Positions 6,630 through 9,190 of a DNA stretch of 9,190 nt are shown here, piece by piece. Source of the DNA: Candidatus Cloacimonadota bacterium (GTDB taxonomy: Bacteria; Cloacimonadota; Cloacimonadia; Cloacimonadales; TCS61). The stretch covers positions 1 through 9,190 of the forward strand of contig DAOVQH010000079.1 of the NCBI GenBank assembly GCA_030628755.1, given 5' to 3'. The notes beneath the pieces were generated by a model. That model did not search any database. It saw only the letters and a program-made list of their open reading frames with translations, and was not told the origin of the DNA. Made by a program: the position numbers and the translations under genes. The stretch's first letter is position 1. Every line of letters begins with the position of its first letter.

Positions 6630-7435
6630 CAGGATAAATACCAGCTTTCACCAAGATTAACTTTAATCAATTTTTCGATCTTCCTGTTCAGGATTCTGGA
6701 TGCTATCTGCTTGAATTTGTCTTCGTTATCACTTACATAAAAATGATCTTCACCAATGATGGAGGTTTCTTTTGCAGGAAGTATTTCATCGAGTTGCTCG
6801 GTCACAGCTTCTGCACTATCAATGAGTTTTATATTGCTGCCTATAACTTGTTGTATGGTTTTCTTTAGAATGGGGTAATGAGTACAACCGAGAACCAGTG
6901 TATCTATGTTTTTCTGTAAAAGTGTTTTTAAATATTCCTCGATAGTAATTCTGGTTACACGATGTTCTTCCCAACCTTCCTCAGCCAGAGGAACAAACAG
7001 GGGACAAGCTTCACTGAAAACTTCTGTATTTGTGTTTAGTTTGGAAATTGATTTTGAGTATGCCTTACTGCGGATTGTTCCTTCTGTTCCAATTATACCT
7101 ATCCTACCATTTTTGGAATTTTCGACTGCAGAGATAGCACCGGGTTCGATAACCCCAATCACAGGTACCGGAAAGATTTTTTTCAGTTCCTCCAGAGCAA
7201 TCGCAGAAGAAGTATTACAGGCTATAACAATTATTTTGGCTCCACACTGCATCAGGAACCTGGCATTTTGAATTGAGTATTCAATAACAGTATTTTTTGA
7301 TTTTGGTCCATAGGGAACACGAGCAGTATCGCCGAAATAAACAATATCCTCATAGGGAAATCTTTTGCGTATCTCTTTGAAGACAGTGAGCCCTCCAACA
7401 CCAGAATCAAATATGCCGATAGGGTTTTTCTTCAA
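6629..7435 (-). CDS. murI: Glutamate racemase
   Basis: A 268-residue MurI, which interconverts L- and D-glutamate to supply D-Glu for peptidoglycan. The sequence shows the full cofactor-independent racemase signature: FDSGVGGLTV (9-18, Asp10 and Ser11), FGDTARVPYG (34-43), ACNTSSA with catalytic Cys73, and GCTHYP (183-188) with catalytic Cys184 and His186. The start codon is TTG (7435-7433), preceded by AAAGGA about 8 nt upstream. The same TTG is kept in the relic copy at 8459, which supports it. The gene leads a three-gene operon with the M29-like protein (1-nt overlap) and UPF0371. A promoter-like -35 TTGACA lies 55-60 nt upstream. Confidence 0.97.
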   Translation of the reverse strand: MKKNPIGIFDSGVGGLTVFKEIRKRFPYEDIVYFGDTARVPYGPKSKNTVIEYSIQNARFLMQCGAKIIVIACNTSSAIALEELKKIFPVPVIGVIEPGAISAVENSKNGRIGIIGTEGTIRSKAYSKSISKLNTNTEVFSEACPLFVPLAEEGWEEHRVTRITIEEYLKTLLQKNIDTLVLGCTHYPILKKTIQQVIGSNIKLIDSAEAVTEQLDEILPAKETSIIGEDHFYVSDNEDKFKQIASRILNRKIEKLIKVNLGESWYLS

Positions 7436-7467
7436 AATTAATTTCCTTTCCCAGTTTTATAAATTCC

Positions 7468-7495
7468 AAATTTGTTTTTAATAATAAGTTGTCAA
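7468..7495 (-). promoter_or_regulatory. Probable murI operon promoter
   Basis: On the minus strand a perfect TTGACA (TGTCAA 7490-7495) is followed after 16 nt by AAATTT (7468-7473), a poor -10 with only A2 and T6 of TATAAT. The same pair with the same 16-nt spacing occurs before the murI relic (8492-8519), inside sequence that has otherwise diverged. The -35 call is fair and the -10 uncertain. The rest of the 7496-7691 gap holds nothing I can name and no clear terminator for the DUF302 gene. Confidence 0.5.
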
Positions 7496-7691
7496 GACGG
7501 TTTGAGATTTATTTTTTCGGTTAGATTAGCATTAAGTTTATAACCAAACTGAGATAGTATTTGCAGGGAGTCTTCATACTAATACAAATGAAGTAATCCA
7601 GAAACCACAGAATTAATTAGACTTTCTTTGCAAGGATATCTGTAATGAAAGATATGTAATCTTAAATAGCAATATTTTTTGGAAGATATTC

Positions 7692-8174
7692 TTACTCTTC
7701 AATTATTCCTTTTAAAATATCTGATTCGTCTTTGGCAACACCCTGCATAACCTCTTCAATGACGCCTCCAAACATTTTACTCAGCAAAGCAATATTTAAC
7801 CTGGAAACATAGACAATACCTTGTGAATCTTCATAAACACCGATTCTGCAGGGCATGATAGCAGTAACTTTTTTATTTTTGTCATCTTTTAAAATTTTTG
7901 CTACATTATCAGGTTTACAAATGGAAAAAATTGAGACTTTTCTCATATCTTCATGTCCATAAAATTGCATACATTCCTGGATATCATAAATTCGTTGAAT
8001 ATCCCAATCGTGATTAATAATGGAATCTTCAATAAGGTTAAATGTCTCATCAAAACCAAACTTACTTTGGTCAACATTTAACATCATATTTGGCATGGAT
8101 TTCCAGACAATTATCCCGCAAATTAAAAATCCGAGAATTAAGCCGATTATAAATCCGATTGTTAAATTTTTCAT
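7692..8174 (-). CDS. Membrane-anchored DUF302 protein
   Basis: A 160-residue protein. Residues 4-25 (LTIGFIIGLILGFLICGIIVW) are one transmembrane helix, most likely an uncleaved N-terminal anchor. The rest is a DUF302 domain facing the periplasm: it contains VSIFSICKPDNVAKIL (80-95), VTAIMPCRIGVYE (103-115) and GIVYVSRLN (119-127). The family is a small alpha/beta domain of unknown function, sometimes linked to redox or membrane-stress settings. Cys86 and Cys109 fall in its conserved segments and could act together, which is speculation. I prefer ATG 8174 to the in-frame ATG 8192. AAGGA (TCCTT 8182-8186) sits 7 nt before the former, and the longer form only adds MKKERN. It stands 256 nt upstream of murI, probably as its own transcript. 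Confidence 0.8.
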   Translation of the reverse strand: MKNLTIGFIIGLILGFLICGIIVWKSMPNMMLNVDQSKFGFDETFNLIEDSIINHDWDIQRIYDIQECMQFYGHEDMRKVSIFSICKPDNVAKILKDDKNKKVTAIMPCRIGVYEDSQGIVYVSRLNIALLSKMFGGVIEEVMQGVAKDESDILKGIIEE

Positions 8175-8181
8175 GTTTCTT

Positions 8182-8186
8182 TCCTT
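8182..8186 (-). promoter_or_regulatory. Ribosome binding site deciding the DUF302 start
   Basis: AAGGA on the minus strand lies 7 nt before ATG 8174-8172. This favours the 160-residue product over the six-residue-longer form from ATG 8192, whose upstream sequence is only a weak AAGAA. Confidence 0.6.
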
Positions 8187-8198
8187 TTTCATATTTTC

Positions 8199-8459
8199 TT
8201 ATTCTTCAGTTAAACAATCTTCAATTTCATCACACTTTACGAAATTCTGGTAACCTCTATCCCTTACCTCCCTGAACCAAAGATGGATCATCAAAGCTTT
8301 TATGTAAATTTTTTTTGGGTAAAATACTTTTCTTTACCATAATTGCAAACAGTAATTGATTAATCGTTTGACGGTCGTTTTCACCTTTTTTAATTTAGGA
8401 TTTGTATGGAAGCGATTTGCTACTCCCGATTCAAATATGCCGATAGGCTTTTTCTTCAA
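8199..8459 (-). pseudogene. murI 5'-end relic fused to unrelated sequence, one in-frame stop
   Basis: From TTG 8459 the minus strand reads MKKKPIGIFESGV, nearly the first 13 residues of murI (MKKNPIGIFDSGV). The similarity breaks off at about 8421. The same frame goes on as ANRFHTNPKLKKVKTTVKRL to LQLW and TAA (8334-8336). It then stays open as RKVFYPKKIYIKALMIHLWF to DEIEDCLTEE and TAA at 8199-8201. Thus 87 codons are interrupted by one stop. I do not recognise the part after the break. ATG 8291 could open a 30-residue ORF on its own (MIHLWFREV...CLTEE), but no Shine-Dalgarno precedes it. This is best read as a chimeric relic: murI promoter and start joined to a broken gene. A short leader ORF before the DUF302 gene is the alternative. 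Confidence 0.5.
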
Positions 8460-8540
8460 AATAAATTCTCTTTCATATATTTATTTATAACAAATTTGAT
8501 TTTAGGAATAAATTGTCAAGACAGGTTTAGTTATTTATTT
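8426..8540 (-). repeat. Diverged duplicate of the murI promoter and start region (other copy 7404-7515)
   Basis: The segment aligns almost gap-free with 7404-7515. Shared blocks include TCAAATATGCCGATAGG, TTTTTCTTCAAAAT, CAAATTTG and TTGTCAAGAC, with about three quarters of positions identical by eye. It carries the same TTGACA (TGTCAA 8514-8519), 16-nt spacer, AAATTT (8492-8497) and TTG start (8457-8459). The copy may still be a working promoter reading toward the DUF302 gene. Confidence 0.75.
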
Positions 8541-8587
8541 TTGTTCTGGAAATGGAATTACATTTTTAAAGTGTAAAATTGACTGAT

Positions 8588-8657
8588 ATGGTGAAAATAA
8601 TAATATATAACGATTGGCTGGAAGGTTATGAGCTCTATACGGGAGTTGGTGTTAATC
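8588..8657 (+). other. Possible plus-strand ORF fragment ending at the inserted element
   Basis: ATG 8588 opens a plus-strand frame reading MVKIIIYNDWLEGYELYTGV then GVN before the inverted-repeat element, and stops inside it (TAA 8675-8677). A weak TTGACT lies just upstream, without a ribosome binding site. The composition looks protein-like rather than random. I recognise no family. It may be the left half of a gene split by the 8658-9029 insertion. Confidence 0.2.
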
Positions 8658-9029
8658 TAATTAGTGTCTATCCGTAAAGTGCTGTTTCGAGTTGTCCGTT
8701 CTCCGTAGTATCCACTCTTTATAGCTTGCTGTGCAGGGCGATGAACTACGAAGGATGAATAAGGATCCGGCAGTTGCCGGAGACGATCCCGAATGTCGGG
8801 AAGGTAGCCTGAATACGCACTTTAGCTTCCCGAAAAATCGCCCGATACGGTTTACCCCGTCCCGAATACTTTCGGGACTGGGGTCATTCCCTGTTAAATA
8901 TTGCCCGCCCTGTGTAATTGCTTTGCACCACTTCGTGGATTAAACTGGGCAAGCATTTCACAGGGTAAACTTCCCTACAGGGTAAACTTACGAGTCGAAA
9001 AACCTGAGTTTACGGATAAATACTAATTA
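8658..9029. mobile_element. 372-bp MITE-like element with 21-nt terminal inverted repeats
   Basis: Left end TAATTAGTGTCTATCC (8658 onward) and right end GGATAAATACTAATTA (to 9029) are inverted repeats matching at 19 of 21 positions. ATC flanks both sides (8655-8657, 9030-9032), a possible 3-bp target duplication; TTAATC on both sides is an alternative if the right end is 9026. The interior is GC-richer than its surroundings and packed with stems: TCCGGCA-GT-TGCCGGA (8766-8781), TCCCGA-ATG-TCGGGA (8787-8801), a 13-bp stem at 8854-8884 with one bulge, and a nested hairpin CCCTGT/ACAGGG, TTGCCC/GGGCAA, CCAC/GTGG (8889-8965). ACAGGGTAAACTT occurs twice (8960-8972, 8977-8989). No transposase is present; the 70-codon plus-strand frame across it looks incidental. 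A structured RNA is another reading. Confidence 0.6.
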
Positions 9030-9173
9030 ATCCATATAGAGTGCAAATTAGGTGTAGAGCTATCTTCGGGTGTAATTTTATGGCACTGGCGAACTTATGA
9101 AGGTTTTGATAACGACTTATTTGATCCTTTTTTATATTTGAAATTAAAAGTTATTCTAAATCTTTGTTTATGA
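9027..9173 (+). other. Possible plus-strand ORF fragment after the inserted element
   Basis: An open plus-strand frame starts right after a stop at 9024-9026 and ends TGA 9171-9173. It reads IHIECKLGVELSSGVILWHW then RTYEGFDNDLFDPFLYLKLK. The run is protein-like (LGVELSSGVILWHW), but no family comes to mind. It is not in frame with the 8588 fragment once the element is removed, so a frameshift would also be needed to join them. Low confidence that it was ever translated. Confidence 0.2.
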
Positions 9174-9190
9174 AAATAATAACTATTAAA

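Noticed and set aside
8577..8610. Plus-strand promoter TTGACT with AATATA or TATATA
   Set aside because: The spacers are 17 or 19 nt with poor hexamers, in very AT-rich DNA where such matches are common, and no solid plus-strand gene follows.
8731..8943. 70-codon plus-strand ORF inside the inverted-repeat element
   Set aside because: It is built from hairpin arms and repeated words (CCCGAA, CCCTGT), has no ribosome binding site and no recognisable domain; it looks like a by-product of the element's structure.

Overview
The window is an AT-rich piece of a bacterial chromosome in which every convincing gene lies on the minus strand. A lipobox protein, an MscS-type channel start and a glutamate racemase point to a peptidoglycan-containing, probably diderm bacterium. 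The mix of AT-rich coding, UPF0371 (DUF1846), DUF302 and Nmad3 would suit an uncultured FCB-type lineage such as Cloacimonadota, but no marker here proves that and it is a low-confidence guess.

Right to left (direction of transcription): 8658-9029 is a GC-richer non-coding block bounded by 21-nt inverted repeats, flanked by ATC on both sides and full of nested hairpins; it looks like a MITE-type insertion. 8426-8540 is a diverged second copy of the murI promoter plus the first ~13 codons of murI, fused to unrelated sequence. Next comes a membrane-anchored DUF302 protein (7692-8174). A compact operon follows: murI (TTG start), a degenerate M29 aminopeptidase-like protein overlapping it by one base, then a UPF0371/DUF1846 protein.

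Downstream of the operon, two diverged copies of a hairpin-rich repeat (3349-3437 and 3933-4037) sit just 3' of the stop codons of the DUF4019 lipoprotein gene and the UPF0371 gene. 1383-3387 looks like a worn defence or accessory region. It holds a fragment resembling a type I restriction specificity subunit (HsdS) spacer, a symmetric three-stem DNA element, an intact AlbA_2/HATPase_c_4 (Schlafen-like) regulator with a C-terminal winged helix, and a frameshifted tail resembling the C-terminus of a second protein of that family. After it come an intact Nmad3 protein, a family predicted to act in DNA base hypermodification, and the N-terminus of an MscS/YbdG-type channel that runs off the left edge.

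The murI operon is housekeeping. The 1.4-4.0 kb part and the right end show repeated small insertions, duplications and gene decay. The most notable points are the Nmad3 + AlbA_2 + HsdS-remnant neighbourhood, the repeat family placed at gene 3' ends, the aminopeptidase homologue that has lost its metal ligands, and the duplicated murI promoter.
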